From positions 1-7,792 of the forward strand of contig JAQBVH010000125.1 in the NCBI GenBank assembly GCA_027623615.1: a stretch of 7,792 nucleotides of DNA, written 5' to 3'. This document shows, piece after piece, positions 7,328 to 7,792 of the stretch. This DNA comes from Planctomycetota bacterium (GTDB lineage Bacteria > Planctomycetota > UBA1135 > GCA-002686595). A model generated the notes under the pieces. That model was not told the origin of the DNA. It searched no databases and saw nothing but the letters and a program-made list of their open reading frames with translations. The first letter of the stretch is position 1, and each line of letters starts with the position of its first letter. The translations under genes and the position numbers were made by a program.

Positions 7328-7792
7328 GCCAGGAGCCCATGTAGCACATGACCGTGAACGTCGGTCAGGCGACGCTCGATGCCATTGTGCAAGAAAGTCA
7401 GCCGCTCGTGATCGATCCCGAGCTGGTGCAGCACGGTCGCCGACACATCATGCACGCTCGTCGGGTGCTCGACCGCGCGGAACGACCACTCGTCGGTCGC
7501 GCCGCGGCTCGTCCCGCCCGCCACCCCGCCGCCGGCCATCCAGCTCGTGTATCCGAAGGGGTTGTGGTCCCGGCCCTTGTTGCCCTGACTGCAGGGCATT
7601 CGGCCGAACTCGGTGTTCCACAGGACGATGACCTCGTCGAGCAACCCGCGCGCCTTCAGGTCGGCCAGCAGCGCGCCCGCGGCGCGGTCCATCTCCCGGC
7701 CCATCGCGCCGTGGTCGCGCTCGAGTTCCTCGTGGCTGTCCCAGTTGCGACGCGGGAAGCCGTTGTCCGCGCCGCTCCAGACCTGGACGAAG
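7324..7792 (-). CDS. DUF1501 family protein, C-terminal 155 residues (5' end beyond right edge)
   Basis: The frame is open to the window edge, so the start is missing; full family members are usually about 450-500 residues. DUF1501 proteins are related to the alkaline-phosphatase/sulfatase fold, are abundant in planctomycetes and are frequently exported; their reaction is not established. Visible family marks, numbered within the 155-residue fragment: FVQVWSGADNG at 1-11, W-D-S-H at 17-20, the helix GALLADLKARGLLDEVIVLW, E-F-G-R at 61-64, G-R-D-H-N-P at 73-78, W-M-A-G-G-G-V at 84-90, and V-H-D-V-S-A-T-V-L-H-Q-L-G-I-D at 113-127. The histidines and aspartates in WDSH, GRDHN and VHD are plausible metal ligands by analogy with the superfamily. 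In planctomycetes such genes commonly follow a DUF1549/DUF1553 cytochrome gene, which would lie outside the window here. The gene overlaps the toroid-protein gene by four bases. Confidence 0.9.
   Translation of the reverse strand, partial: FVQVWSGADNGFPRRNWDSHEELERDHGAMGREMDRAAGALLADLKARGLLDEVIVLWNTEFGRMPCSQGNKGRDHNPFGYTSWMAGGGVAGGTSRGATDEWSFRAVEHPTSVHDVSATVLHQLGIDHERLTFLHNGIERRLTDVHGHVLHGLLA

Noticed and set aside
4706..7351. An 881-codon plus-strand open frame covering the whole toroid gene
   Set aside because: It is antisense to a gene with clear domains. Its product is a biased, repetitive-looking H/R/L/V/E mixture with no recognisable domain or export signal, as expected for an antisense frame at high GC.

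Overview
This is a very GC-rich window (about 70% by eye). The gene content points to a member of the Planctomycetota. The strongest clue is the 3' end of a DUF1501 gene on the right edge. It is followed by a secreted protein that joins a PA14-like domain, a squalene-cyclase-type alpha-toroid and a discoidin-like domain. A secreted PQQ-type beta-propeller and a large secreted TPR protein add to this. The lineage is inferred from these families; no rRNA or tRNA gene is present to confirm it.

Layout. The left edge (1-507, minus strand) holds the N-terminal 169 codons of an exported PQQ-like beta-propeller protein that runs off the window. A 78-bp spacer separates it from a divergent, complete zinc-dependent alcohol dehydrogenase (586-1638, plus strand). 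The dehydrogenase converges on a long minus-strand block that fills the rest of the window. Read in the direction of transcription, right to left, this block is: DUF1501 C-terminus (7792-7324, start outside the window), the PA14/toroid/F5-8C protein (7327-4925), an AI-2E family membrane protein (4830-3820) and a secreted TPR protein (3781-1673). The first two genes overlap in a 4-base TTGA, and the later gaps are about 94 and 38 bases, so they could form one transcription unit.

How they may work together. Three of the five proteins (propeller, toroid protein, TPR protein) carry export signals, AI-2E is an integral membrane protein, and DUF1501 proteins are commonly exported too (its N-terminus is not visible here). 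The minus-strand block therefore looks like envelope or extracytoplasmic biology, possibly handling of complex polymers, although no catalytic carbohydrate domain is visible. The dehydrogenase is a self-contained cytoplasmic redox enzyme with no evident link to the block.

No mobile element, CRISPR array, RNA gene or integrase was seen. Most other long reading frames are antisense or shifted shadows, as expected at this GC content. I see no convincing new defence or mobile system. The most distinctive items are the multidomain toroid protein, its TTGA coupling to DUF1501, and the unclassified N-terminal part of the TPR protein.
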